Positions 14,030 through 22,844 of a DNA stretch of 24,018 bases are shown here, piece after piece. Position 1 is the stretch's first letter; each line of letters starts with the position of its first letter. A program made the position numbers and the translations under genes. The notes under the pieces are model-generated. The model saw only the letters and a list, made by a program, of their open reading frames with translations, was not told where the DNA came from and did not search any database. The stretch lies in the NCBI GenBank assembly GCA_041671025.1, contig JBAZCI010000021.1, positions 1-24,018 on the forward strand. Direction: 5' to 3'. This DNA comes from JBAZCI01 sp041671025 (GTDB taxonomy: Bacteria > Patescibacteriota > Patescibacteriia > UBA10025).

Positions 14030-16075
14030 CTAAATATCCAGGTTTTTAACGCTCTTTGCGTGCGTGTGGATAAACTTCTTGCGCGGAGCCACTTCGTCAC
14101 CCATCAGGACATCGAATGTTTGGTCAGCCCGAGCTGCATCATCGATGGTTACTCTGGTCATCATGCGACGCATCGGATCCATAGTCGTCTCCCAAAGTTG
14201 CTGAGGATTCATTTCTCCCAACCCTTTATACCGCTGGACAGAGACCGTCGCGGTCGTCTCAGGAACATCAGCACCCGCTGCAGCGACATTCGCCGTAGGA
14301 GCTTTTTCTTTTCCGGATTTCTTCTTGCGTTCGCTCATTCGGGCGAGCAGTTCTTTTTGCGTCTTTTCTAAATTCGCCTCGTTGTAGACATATTCTACCT
14401 CTTTACCCACCTGGACGCGGAACAACGGCGGTTGGGCAATGTGGAGATGGCCTTTTTCAATCAGTACCCGGAAATATCTGAAAAAGAATGTGAGAAGCAG
14501 CGTGCGGATATGCGCGCCGTCAACGTCAGCATCAGTCATAATGATAATGCGGCCGTACCGCAGGCCGGTGATATCAAACTGTTCCCCGATATTCGTGCCC
14601 ATCGCAATAATCAACGATTTGATTTCATTATTGGCAAGCATCTTATCAATGCGGGCGCGTTCGACGTTCAGAATTTTTCCGCGGAGCGGTAGGATCGCCT
14701 GAAAATTTCGGTCTCTCCCCTGTTTTGCGGAACCGCCTGCAGAATCTCCCTCGACGATATAGAGCTCGGACTTTTCTGAATCACGTGTCGAACAGTCGGC
14801 AAGTTTCCCGGGAAGCATGAATCCTTCGAGTGCGCCTTTGCGAAGCACGGACTCGCGTGCCGTTCGGGCAGCCATGCGTGCGCGCTGCGCAAGAACGCAT
14901 TTGCCGATAATGGCCTCGGCGTCCCGCGGATGCTCTTCAAGATAGACCGTGAGACTTTCAAAGGTGACCTGATCAACGACCGACTTCACCTCGACATTTC
15001 CCAGTTTCGCTTTCGTCTGTCCTTCAAACTGCGGATTACGTACCTTAACGCTGACAACGGCGGTCAACCCTTCACGGACATCTTCACCTGAGAGGTTGTC
15101 GTCTTTTTCCTTAAGCAGATTTTGCTTACGTGCGTATGAATTCAGTGCACGGGTCAATGCGGTCTTGAAACCGATCATGTGCATACCGCCCTCAACCGTG
15201 TGAATGTTGTTGGCAAAGGTATAGACCGTTTCGTTATACTCATCCGTATACCGAAGCGCGATTTCGGCCACAACGTCGTTTACCTCTTTTTCGACGTAGA
15301 ATGTCGTTTCATGCTTTGGCGTTTTGTTGTAATTCAAATGCTGGACGTATGACGCAACGCCGCCTTCGAAGTAAAACGTGTAGCTCGCGACCGTATCCGC
15401 ATCTTTATTGCGCTGATCAAGCAGAATAATTTTGACGCCCTTCGTAAGATACGCCTGCTGTCGCAGATGGTCTTTGATCGTCGTGATATCAAAATCAAGC
15501 ACGCTGAAAATTTCCGCGTCCGGCTTAAAGGTAATCGTCGTTCCGGTGCCCTTGGCTTTGCCGACATTGGCAACTTTAGTCTTGGGCTCGCCGCGTTCAA
15601 ATTCGATTCGCCAGAGCGCTCCGTCACGCTTCACTTCAGCGGTTACATGTTCCGACAGCGCATTGACGACAGAAAGACCGACGCCGTGCAAACCGCCCGA
15701 TACTTTGTACCCGCCGGATCCGAATTTGCCTCCTGCATGGAGCGTCGTCATAACCGTCTCGAGCGCCGACTTCTTGGTTTGTTTATGCTTTTCTACCGGA
15801 ATGCCTCGACCGTCGTCCTGCACGGATACGCGTCCCTTCGGAAGCATGGTGACAGTAATATTCTTCGCGTGTCCGGCCATCGACTCGTCAATTGAGTTAT
15901 CGACGACTTCCCATACCAGATGGTGCAGACCTTCTGACGCGGTGTTGCCGATATACATGCCCGGCCGCTTGCGAACGGGCGCGAGTCCCTCCAGGACTAC
16001 AATTTGTTTAGCGGTATATTCTCCGGATTCGTCTTTTTTTGGTTTTGCGTGGGATGCAGGCGCTTTTTTTGGCAT
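14030..16075 (-). CDS. gyrB: DNA gyrase subunit B
   Basis: ATPase subunit of gyrase, which introduces negative supercoils. 681 residues. GHKL ATPase domain: EVVDNSIDE (56-64), VQDDGRGIPV (85-94), GGLHGVGLSVVNALS (127-141). TOPRIM: EGDSAGGSA (442-450) and DADVDG (515-520). QGRDRNFQAILPLRGKILNVERA (452-474) and a C-terminus ending SVKNLDI favour GyrB over ParE. A Lys/Ala-rich N-terminal extension of about 18 residues precedes the ATPase domain. Between the TOPRIM core and QRYKGLGEMNP lies a Lys/Ala-rich insert. Follows pheT by 33 bases in the same direction, with no terminator or clear promoter seen between, so probably co-transcribed. No gyrA here. Confidence 0.95.
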   Translation of the reverse strand: MPKKAPASHAKPKKDESGEYTAKQIVVLEGLAPVRKRPGMYIGNTASEGLHHLVWEVVDNSIDESMAGHAKNITVTMLPKGRVSVQDDGRGIPVEKHKQTKKSALETVMTTLHAGGKFGSGGYKVSGGLHGVGLSVVNALSEHVTAEVKRDGALWRIEFERGEPKTKVANVGKAKGTGTTITFKPDAEIFSVLDFDITTIKDHLRQQAYLTKGVKIILLDQRNKDADTVASYTFYFEGGVASYVQHLNYNKTPKHETTFYVEKEVNDVVAEIALRYTDEYNETVYTFANNIHTVEGGMHMIGFKTALTRALNSYARKQNLLKEKDDNLSGEDVREGLTAVVSVKVRNPQFEGQTKAKLGNVEVKSVVDQVTFESLTVYLEEHPRDAEAIIGKCVLAQRARMAARTARESVLRKGALEGFMLPGKLADCSTRDSEKSELYIVEGDSAGGSAKQGRDRNFQAILPLRGKILNVERARIDKMLANNEIKSLIIAMGTNIGEQFDITGLRYGRIIIMTDADVDGAHIRTLLLTFFFRYFRVLIEKGHLHIAQPPLFRVQVGKEVEYVYNEANLEKTQKELLARMSERKKKSGKEKAPTANVAAAGADVPETTATVSVQRYKGLGEMNPQQLWETTMDPMRRMMTRVTIDDAARADQTFDVLMGDEVAPRKKFIHTHAKSVKNLDI

Positions 16076-16108
16076 AGGTAAATAAATGATGAAAAATGAT
16101 AAAAGAAA

Positions 16109-18420
16109 CTACGACTGTCGCTCAGTTGCTAAACGAAGCTGTGCATGGACGCTCTGTTCAAGCACAGTAGTGATTTTTGAAGTAATTATATCGATATCTT
16201 TTGATGTCAGCGTTGCTTCTGTCGGCTGGATAGTTACCCGTATTGCAATGCTTTTGACACCGTCATCCATCGGGTACACATCAAATGCTTCTATATGTGA
16301 AATGAGCGGATCGGCTTCAAGCACAGTCTGTTCAATTTTTGCATATGCAACAGAATCTTTTACAACAAATGAAAAATCTCTCACGACAGCGGGATACGGT
16401 GAAAGCGGCCGGTATGTACGCTTTTCTGATACGCAGGTCTCAAGTATATCAAGTGACAGTTCGCATAGAGAAACGCGTGTTCGTATTTTAAACTTCGACA
16501 GTGCGGCATCATCCATCTCGGCAATATACCCGACGTCAGTGGAACCAATCATCATCCGGGCGGCAACGGACGCATAGGGCAGTGAAGATTCTTCAAAGCG
16601 TATCGTATGTTCATCAATCCCGAGAGAAGCAAAACAGTTATTCAATGCCCCTTTGAGCTGAGAGAACCGCGACACCTTGCCGGCAGAAAGCGCTCCCGCC
16701 ATACGTTCCTCATGGGGAAGAGTGCCTTTGCCCTTGTGAAATACACGGCCAAGTTCGAATATATCCGCAGTATCGCGAATCGGCATATTTTTAGCCGCGG
16801 CTTCGAGAAGCCCGACTGCGAGAGTCGTGCGCATATATTGCTGGCCGGAGTTAAACGGATTCGCAACTTCATAATGGGTGCTCGCATCCATATGTAGCGC
16901 ATTGATACTGTGCGATCCGTAAAAAGAATAGCTCGCTATTTCAGTAAAGCCTGACATCACAAACGCGTCCTGTACAGAACGGTACAGTTTTTTATCCGCA
17001 GGCAGTGCAACAGGTCGGATGTCCGCATGGAGCGGTTTTGGCGTAACGCTGTTCCATCCGTGCAGGCGGCCGATTTCTTCGATGATATCAGCCTTGATTT
17101 TCATATCCAAACGCCATGCCGGCGGCAGTACGGAAAACATCCCGGTTTTTTCTGTTACTTCGCATCCGAGACGTTTCAAATAACCGACGATCGATGCCGC
17201 AGGTATGGCTACACCGATCAGTCCGGTAATTTCTTTTTCATGGACGAGGATCGGCTTCACCGCGAATTTCTGTTTTTTCTCCGCGATGATCGTATGGGTA
17301 ATCTTGCCCGAAGCGATTGATGTAAAAAGTTCAACGGCCCGCGCGCTCGCCATTTCGGGAAGATTGAGGCCGATTCCTTTTTCGAACCGCAGGCTCGCCT
17401 CTGAGCGCAAACCGAATTTGAGCGAAGTTTTGCGGACGGATGATCCTGGGAAAATAGCCGCCTCGAGAATAATATCTTTTGTTGATGCCGTTACTTCCGC
17501 ATCCCGTCCTCCCATGACGCCGGCAAGCGCAATAGGATGCTTGGCATCAGCGATCACCAGCACGCTCGGATCAAGTTCACGTTCTTTGGCGTCCAGCGTT
17601 TTAATCTGCTCGCCCTTGAGTGCGGGGCGGACGGCGACGACCACTTTGGTTCCCTGACGGGTAAGCTTGTCATAATCAAATGCGTGAAGCGGCTGGCCGG
17701 TCTCAAGCATGACGTAATTCGTAATATCAACGACCGGGTGTATAGGCCGCACGCCCGATGCGAGCAGGCGGCCGCGCATCCACGCAGGCGTTACCGATTT
17801 CTTCAGTCCGGTAATATATGTCGCCCGGTATCGAGGACAGAGTGACGCGTCTTTGATAAGCACCAGAAGCGGTGGCTTCCCCGCTTTGACATCAAGTGCG
17901 GTATGCGCGAATGTTTTTTTCATCTTGGCACCGGTGATTGCCGCGACTTCGCGGGCAAGTCCATAGATTGAGTACAGGTCTGCGCGCTGAGCGGTAATCG
18001 CCAGATCGAATACGACGTCATTCAGTCCGTACGCATCGGTAAACTTCTCCCCTACTTTTGACGACGGATCAAGAATAATGATGCCGCCATGATCGGTGCC
18101 AAGTCCGAGCTCATCCTCTGCGCACAGCATCCCTNNNNNNNNNNAGTCGGCACTTTTTGGCCTACTTCTATATTCGGCGCGCCGCACACGATCGTAAGCA
18201 ATTTACCGGCACCCACAGACACCTTTGTTACCTGAAGCTTGTCCGCCGCAGGGTGTTTGATAATCGTTTTAATCTCACCGACGATGACGGATTCAAGTCC
18301 TTTACCCAAGTAGGCAATCGATTCAACTTCAATTCCGGCCAGCGTTAATCGTTCGGCCAGTTTTTCGGGCGTTTCTTTAATTGTTACGAATTCTGCTAAC
18401 CAGCTTAACGGTAGTTTCAT
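16109..18420 (-). CDS. pheT: Phenylalanyl-tRNA synthetase beta subunit, interrupted by assembly gap
   Basis: With PheS forms the heterotetramer that charges tRNA-Phe. Starts MKLPLSWLAEFVTIKETPEK; the tRNA-binding domain reaches GAPNIEVGQKVPT, then the 10-N gap (18135-18144), then GMLCAEDELGLGTDHGGI. B3/B4 editing region, B5 domain, catalytic-like core and a C-terminal FDX-ACB domain (YRPLSPYPAVVRDFSF to the end) follow. The two flanks are in different frames across 10 N, and comparison with the family suggests about 23-25 residues (around 70 bases) are missing, so N is a placeholder rather than a true length. Not a pseudogene by this evidence. Start lies two bases after pheS stop. Confidence 0.95.
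18135..18144. other. Assembly gap (10 N) inside pheT
   Basis: Ten undetermined bases. Flanking codons read VGQKVPT before and GMLCAEDELG after on the minus strand; in the PheT family about two dozen residues normally separate these motifs. Confidence 1.
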
Positions 18421-18422
18421 AT

Positions 18423-19439
18423 TTAAAATTGTTCCAGAAAACGTAAATCGCCTCCGTACAGCAAACGGATGTCATCAATCCCGTAGTACAGCATGACCAA
18501 CCGGTCCAATCCGCCGCCGAATGCGTACCCTGAATATTTCTCGGGATCGATACCCATGTTCGTGAGTACTCTCGGATGCACCATGCCGGAGCCGAGCATC
18601 TCGAGCCAACCGGTCTTCTTGCAGACAGAGCACCCCTTGCCTTCGCAGATCAGACAACTCATGGACACTTCAAGTCCGGGCTCGACAAACGGAAAGTACG
18701 AACTGACCACGCGAATTTTTACCTGTGGCCCAAAAAGTGTTTTGAAAAAAGAATTCAGCGCGTCGAGCAGATTGGCGACAGTAATACCCTGATCGATCAC
18801 CAAACATTCATATTGGTAAAAAGTCGTTTCGTGACTCGCATCAGTCGCTTCATGACGAAATGTCCTGCCGGGATACACAAGTCGTACGGGAGGTTTTCGT
18901 GTTTCCATAGCGCGCAATTGTACGGGAGACGTGTGTGTCCGGAGAACGGCGCCATTCGTCAGGTAAAACGTGTCCATGATATCACGCGACGGATGATCCT
19001 TGGGAATATTTAACAAATCAAAATTATTTTTTTCGGTGTCCACCTCAGGTCCGTCAACGACCTCAAATCCCATCGATACAAAAATATCTTCCACCTTTCG
19101 TATGAATTGCGTAATCGGATGCAGATGTCCACGGGGAATTTTTACTCCCGGCCAGGTAACATCAAGCGTTGACTTCGCTTTTGGCTTGTCGCCGCCGAAC
19201 GATAGCGCCCGATTTTCGAGTGCCGCCTGTATCTGCCGCTTCACATCGTTCGCGCGCATGCCCGCATCAGGCCGTTCTTCGGCAGGCAGTGACGGCAGTT
19301 TTTTCATCAGCTCGGCAAGTTCTCCCCGGCGCCCGAGAAACTTCACGTTCACGGCGTCCAGATCAGCGGGCGTATGCGAAGAACTGACGTCCTCCAACGC
19401 CCTCCCGAGCATTTCACCGAATTGTTCAATAAGTGCCAT
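18423..19439 (-). CDS. pheS: Phenylalanyl-tRNA synthetase alpha subunit
   Basis: Catalytic class II subunit for Phe-tRNA formation. 338 residues. N-terminal coiled-coil arm, then HPITQFIRKVEDIFVSMGFEVVDGPEVD (motif 1 region), GRTFRHEATDASHETTFYQYE (motif 2), and GYAFGGGLDRLVMLYYGIDDIR (motif 3). SCLICEGKGCSVCKKTGW contains CxxC and CxxC pairs in the place where many PheS proteins carry a cysteine cluster, possibly binding zinc. Begins three bases after a small membrane-protein gene and is followed by pheT two bases later. Confidence 0.97.
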   Translation of the reverse strand: MALIEQFGEMLGRALEDVSSSHTPADLDAVNVKFLGRRGELAELMKKLPSLPAEERPDAGMRANDVKRQIQAALENRALSFGGDKPKAKSTLDVTWPGVKIPRGHLHPITQFIRKVEDIFVSMGFEVVDGPEVDTEKNNFDLLNIPKDHPSRDIMDTFYLTNGAVLRTHTSPVQLRAMETRKPPVRLVYPGRTFRHEATDASHETTFYQYECLVIDQGITVANLLDALNSFFKTLFGPQVKIRVVSSYFPFVEPGLEVSMSCLICEGKGCSVCKKTGWLEMLGSGMVHPRVLTNMGIDPEKYSGYAFGGGLDRLVMLYYGIDDIRLLYGGDLRFLEQF

Positions 19440-19442
19440 ACG

Positions 19443-19826
19443 TTATTGCCCTGCCGTTTTCCGCGACAAAAACATGAATTCTACGATAGTTAAAAAAGTG
19501 ATCAACAAAAGCCCGTTCCACCAGGTCAGCAATCCTTGGCTCTGCAAAATGAGCGAGACGGCGAGCAAAATGGCAAACCAGACCGCCTGCCGGAATGCGA
19601 CTCCCAAATGCCTGAAGATGATCTGCTCTTTGGAGAACCAGACACGCCCAAAAAAGCCCAGCAATGAGAACGTTCCGAGCACTGCAAGCGCAAAACTGGA
19701 GTAAAAAATCAAAAAACCGACCACGCCGGCTTCGGTGGGGTTGATATAGTACAGAACCATCAGCCATGCCACCCAGCAGACTAGGGTCGCTACTGACATG
19801 ATGATGAGGTAATACTTCAGTGACAT
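19443..19826 (-). CDS. Small four-helix membrane protein upstream of pheS
   Basis: 127 residues, no known function. Hydrophobic segments at about residues 5-27, 33-58, 73-92 and 100-121; positive residues lie between helices 2 and 3 (RVWFSKEQIIFRHLG), which by the positive-inside rule puts that loop and both termini in the cytoplasm. I recall proteins of this type beside pheS in Parcubacteria, but that is memory, not a search. First gene of the pheS-pheT-gyrB unit; only three bases from pheS, so co-expression is expected. Weak SD (AGGTT adjacent to the ATG). Confidence 0.8.
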   Translation of the reverse strand: MSLKYYLIIMSVATLVCWVAWLMVLYYINPTEAGVVGFLIFYSSFALAVLGTFSLLGFFGRVWFSKEQIIFRHLGVAFRQAVWFAILLAVSLILQSQGLLTWWNGLLLITFLTIVEFMFLSRKTAGQ

Positions 19827-19872
19827 AACCTGGGTATCTGTATATTAAAAAAGTGGCTCAATTTCTGCCTTC

Positions 19873-19901
19873 ACCATAGCATATTTGAACCTGTTTTACA
19901 A
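19873..19901 (-). promoter_or_regulatory. Promoter for membrane protein-pheS-pheT-gyrB
   Basis: Reverse strand: -35 TTGTAA (19896-19901, 4/6), 17-bp spacer, TGCTATGGT, an extended -10 with TATGGT (19873-19878). Leader of about 40 nt. No T-box or Phe-rich leader peptide seen. Confidence 0.6.
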
Positions 19902-19968
19902 GCGGAAATAAAGAAAGTAAAGAGCCCTAATTTATCGAATAACAACTCACTACGGATTAAAAAAATAA

Positions 19969-20544
19969 TTACATTGCTCTACGAAGAGAAAAAATTGGCT
20001 CTTGTAACGGTTCGTAATTGTCGTTCCTAAAACATGCATTACGCACCTCCATAAGAAAATCCTCAATAGCTACCTCTTCGGTTTTAAATCGAGGGTGAGA
20101 TTGAAGTACCTGAAAATGATTTAGGGGATGGGATGAAGTGTCTATAGGATATTCCAAGTCGGAATCAAAATGGAAGTTGTAATTAATTGCAAATTTTGTT
20201 TTGCCAGTGGGTGTATGCACATAATTATATACATGTTCAGAGGTCACAAAACGATAAACGTGGGAAACTTTAGTAAACACAGATCGATTAATACTTTTAT
20301 ACGTTTCTTCTATCGAAACAAATCCCTTATTGTCCTTCAAAGGGAATCCATCAATTTCATCAATACTAATTTTTTTTGGATAATAAAAAGAGGTGAACTT
20401 AGTTGATCCAATAGAATGAAGACTCCGTGAAGGATTCCTAAAAAAACTTGATCGAACAGACACTTCAAACATTTGCTCAAATAACCTAAAAGATCTTTTT
20501 ATTTTCTCTAATATTTGACCAAGATTTTCCTCGACGTTATTCAT
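19969..20544 (-). CDS. Uncharacterised protein, third gene of AT-rich operon
   Basis: Not recognised with confidence. 191 residues, soluble. N-terminal helical region with a heptad-like pattern (residues 1-30). The section NYNFHFDSDLEYPIDTSSHP then LNHFQVLQSHPRFKTEEVAIEDFLMEV has the layout of the H-x-H/P...PRxPT segment in DUF2290-type proteins, which is suggestive only. Start overlaps the preceding gene's stop (ATGA). Codon use and base composition are much more AT-rich than in pheS or carA, and there is no clear terminator after it (a U-rich stretch without a stem lies at 19959-19968). Confidence 0.75.
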   Translation of the reverse strand: MNNVEENLGQILEKIKRSFRLFEQMFEVSVRSSFFRNPSRSLHSIGSTKFTSFYYPKKISIDEIDGFPLKDNKGFVSIEETYKSINRSVFTKVSHVYRFVTSEHVYNYVHTPTGKTKFAINYNFHFDSDLEYPIDTSSHPLNHFQVLQSHPRFKTEEVAIEDFLMEVRNACFRNDNYEPLQEPIFSLRRAM

Positions 20545-20903
20545 TCCTTAATAAATTCTTTTATTTGTAAAAAGCTCATTAACCAATCATTAATTCTACT
20601 ATCACGAGCACCGAGTGTCCCCTGACGCCATTTCTTTAAGAGTTCATCCGAAGATTTATGATAATCATTTTCATAGCCTCGTATTTTGTCATAAAGTCTT
20701 AAAACACTAAAAGTCGGCGTATGATTATCCCAAATATAACCCAGTGTAGAAAGATAGTCTTTTGTAACAGTTGTCCCATCGGTAACTGGCCCATGCAAAG
20801 ACGTATAACTCAAATTTCTTGAAGTTAAATATGCTTCTGGGGAAGTTGTGTAATAATTTTCAACAGTAACGGAACTTTGGAATGATGAGACAAAAAGATT
20901 CAT
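20541..20903 (-). CDS. Uncharacterised protein, middle gene of AT-rich operon
   Basis: Not recognised. 120 residues, starts MNLFVSSFQSSVTVENYYTT and ends INDWLMSFLQIKEFIKE. N-terminal half rich in Ser, Thr and Tyr; C-terminal half likely helical with charged residues (LRLYDKIRGYENDYHKSSDELLKKW). No membrane segment or catalytic motif seen. It starts eight bases after the upstream gene and overlaps the downstream one by four, without a visible SD, so it is probably translated by coupling. Confidence 0.75.
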   Translation of the reverse strand: MNLFVSSFQSSVTVENYYTTSPEAYLTSRNLSYTSLHGPVTDGTTVTKDYLSTLGYIWDNHTPTFSVLRLYDKIRGYENDYHKSSDELLKKWRQGTLGARDSRINDWLMSFLQIKEFIKE

Positions 20904-20911
20904 AAATCATA

Positions 20912-21559
20912 TTAAGAAAAAATACGACCGATATATTCCTCCAAATGCGTATCAATTTCATTGTAACTTGACAACAGCTGTGGAAGTTCAGGTAATGAAC
21001 TAGTTGCAAAATGTGTATTTGTACTAATTCTCATTCTTGCTTGCTCGATATTATTCTCCACTACCGGTTCTACTTTTATTGAGACTTTCTTACCTTCATA
21101 ATCATATACTACAAAGGGTAAAATATACTTTAAATTAGAACTAGCGGGCAAAGTTAATCCACTGTCTTGTGCAAAAAAGTTTGTTTTTATTTTTTGACTA
21201 AGATTATCAAAAGTACCATTTTCAAATTCAAAAATATAATTAAAACCATAAGCCTCAATTGGTGTTTTGATTTCATGTACTACTTCTATTGCAACTCTTA
21301 AAAGTTTTTCGTTTTCTTTAGAACTGTACGGGGCGATATTTTGGTCGGTTATTACAGCCGTACGGCCCTGCAAAAGAAGAGATAATTGAGCCTCAGGAAT
21401 GTTGAGTGCCGCTAGATCTGGAAATTTAGCAGTCACAGGTTGAGGATTTTTGTCTCGATAAATAGATACAATACTCGTTTGTAAATTTTCCAAAGAAGTT
21501 GAGGTTATATTAGCCTCGAACAGAACTACAATGTTGTTAGTCAATATCTTTAACGCCAT
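20912..21559 (-). CDS. Uncharacterised protein, possibly TIGR04255-like, first gene of AT-rich operon
   Basis: 215 residues, soluble. MALKILTNNIVVLFEANITSTSLENLQTS opens with a strand that resembles the start of sporadically distributed TIGR04255-type proteins; GRTAVITDQNIAPYSS and LRVAIEVVHEIKTPIEAYGFNYIFEF are compatible with the same fold. This assignment is by impression, not search. No SD before the ATG at 21557-21559. First of three genes with spacing of 8 and -4 bases, preceded by a candidate promoter. Low GC relative to neighbours supports recent acquisition. Confidence 0.75.
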   Translation of the reverse strand: MALKILTNNIVVLFEANITSTSLENLQTSIVSIYRDKNPQPVTAKFPDLAALNIPEAQLSLLLQGRTAVITDQNIAPYSSKENEKLLRVAIEVVHEIKTPIEAYGFNYIFEFENGTFDNLSQKIKTNFFAQDSGLTLPASSNLKYILPFVVYDYEGKKVSIKVEPVVENNIEQARMRISTNTHFATSSLPELPQLLSSYNEIDTHLEEYIGRIFS

Positions 21560-21583
21560 AATTTTATTTGTTTAATATCTTTC

Positions 21584-21611
21584 ATACTACACCCAAGCAA
21601 AGAAATATCAA
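21584..21611 (-). promoter_or_regulatory. Candidate promoter for the AT-rich three-gene operon
   Basis: Reverse strand: TTGATA (21606-21611, 5/6), 16-bp spacer, TAGTAT (21584-21589, 4/6). Leader of about 18 nt lacking an SD. In AT-rich DNA such matches are common. Confidence 0.4.
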
Positions 21612-21624
21612 AATTTAAAAGTAG

Positions 21625-22683
21625 TCAATAAACTCTTGATGCGCTTCCCCTCTCCGCATCCACCTTCACCATATCCCCATCTTTCAGTGTTGTCGTAGCC
21701 GAACGTGTTCCAACAATACATGGTTTTTTTAATTCACGGGCGGCTATTGCGGCATGACTAGTTAACCCGCCGAAATCGGTAATAACCGCGGCCGCTTTTT
21801 TTATAGCCGGTATAAAACTCGGAGATGTCGTCATCGCAACCAATATTTCTCCTTTTTTAAATAACTTAAACCGTTCAGGATGACTCTTGTGCAATATCCT
21901 GACACGACCGGTGGCAATTCCCGGACTTGCGATAGTTCCGGTGAGCAAAGCGGCTGGCTTCACATTATCGATGGGCATACGATATCCTTTCTTTTTTGCG
22001 TACGCGGATAACGCCGTACGATGAATCCCCCGCTCGTCGATAACTCCATGCATCAATTGCTTGAAACTTTTCTTAGCACCAACAAGCAATAACGCAATAT
22101 CCGACATTTCAAGATTACGCCACGATGCGCTCTCCAGACCAACCTTTTTTAATTTCGGCTTCAAGATCGTACCGAGCAAAATTTCAGCCGTGTCATAAAT
22201 GCCTTCGAGTCGATAATGCAATTTCTTTGCCCAGATAAAATTATTCTTCTCGATAGCCGTCTTGGGAATAAGCAGATTTTTTTCTTTATACCGTAAAATA
22301 TTGTACCCGTAGAGATACGCAGGCCAAATCATGAGCAAATAGTTCCTCAAATCGTACAGCTCGGTAATGCCGAATTTTTTCGGATTGCGCGAGAACTGTT
22401 TTGCTCCTTTTTTTATCGCGTCAACAATTGGACTATTTTCTGCAAATAACTTCTTGGCAAAATTCTTTTTGTGCGTAAGGGCTTCGTATCCTTTTGGCAA
22501 TGCATTCCGTTCGTTCTGGAGCCGATATGCAGTAGTAATTCCTTTATGTTGAAAAAAGAAAAAAACCGAACACCGTATGCCCAAAACATACGGTAATATA
22601 TTGTGATTCGACTCAACCTCTATCTCCTGCTGCCAGACAGACAGCTCACGTACAAAATCCTTGGATATTTTTTTGATTTTCAT
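21625..22683 (-). CDS. Stand-alone PEP-utilising mobile (phosphohistidine) domain protein
   Basis: 352 residues. The C-terminal 105 residues form a PEP-utilising enzyme mobile domain: GTIASPGIATGRVRIL, then SPSFIPAIKKAAAVITDFGGLTSHAAIAARE with the phosphoryl-accepting His310, then CIVGT and DGDMVKVDAERG. The first 245 residues are helical, basic and unlike the ATP-grasp or the TIM-barrel domains that normally accompany this swivelling domain; part of it (YDLRNYLLMIWPAYLYGYNILRY) resembles the linker helices found N-terminal to such domains in CPR PEP-synthase-like proteins. It cannot be a complete PEP synthase or PPDK. A weak SD and a divergent promoter precede it; no terminator is seen before the AT-rich operon 65 bases downstream. 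Confidence 0.85.
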   Translation of the reverse strand: MKIKKISKDFVRELSVWQQEIEVESNHNILPYVLGIRCSVFFFFQHKGITTAYRLQNERNALPKGYEALTHKKNFAKKLFAENSPIVDAIKKGAKQFSRNPKKFGITELYDLRNYLLMIWPAYLYGYNILRYKEKNLLIPKTAIEKNNFIWAKKLHYRLEGIYDTAEILLGTILKPKLKKVGLESASWRNLEMSDIALLLVGAKKSFKQLMHGVIDERGIHRTALSAYAKKKGYRMPIDNVKPAALLTGTIASPGIATGRVRILHKSHPERFKLFKKGEILVAMTTSPSFIPAIKKAAAVITDFGGLTSHAAIAARELKKPCIVGTRSATTTLKDGDMVKVDAERGSASRVY

Positions 22684-22729
22684 AATAAATTTTTACCTTT
22701 CAAGCGTACACCCAAAAGAGTCTCCATAC

Positions 22730-22757
22730 AACATAGATCGAGCTCCCATTTTGACAA
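22730..22757 (-). promoter_or_regulatory. Promoter for the mobile-domain protein gene
   Basis: Reverse strand: -35 TTGTCA (22752-22757, 5/6), 16-bp spacer, -10 TATGTT (22730-22735, 4/6). Its -35 overlaps the -35 of the divergent plus-strand promoter inside the palindrome-like TTTTGACAAAA. Confidence 0.45.
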
Positions 22758-22778
22758 AATACACATGAAAATGATAAT
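22751..22778 (+). promoter_or_regulatory. Promoter for the first exported repeat-protein gene
   Basis: -35 TTGACA (22751-22756, 6/6), 16-bp spacer, -10 GATAAT (22773-22778, 5/6). Followed by a 60-nt leader that is repeated almost unchanged before the second paralogue. Confidence 0.7.
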
Positions 22779-22844
22779 GTACACCGTTAATAACATAGAC
22801 CTTTAACTTCAACTACAACTCAATAGCGAAAGGATGCGAACATG
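22777..22844 (+). repeat. Duplicated promoter-proximal/5'UTR segment, copy 1
   Basis: The segment from the -10 through the ATG contains GTTAATAACATAGACCTTTA and CAACTCAATAG, present again at 23686-23752 with few substitutions (for example ACTACAACT/ACAACAACT, GCGAAAGGATGC/GAGAAGGAGTGC). Shows that gene and leader were copied together. Confidence 0.85.

Noticed and set aside
15432..16085. 217-aa ORF on the plus strand
   Set aside because: Antisense shadow of gyrB.
19827..19872. T-box or Phe leader attenuator before pheS
   Set aside because: Leader is only about 40 nt, with no T-box sequence, no run of Phe codons and only a very weak stem.
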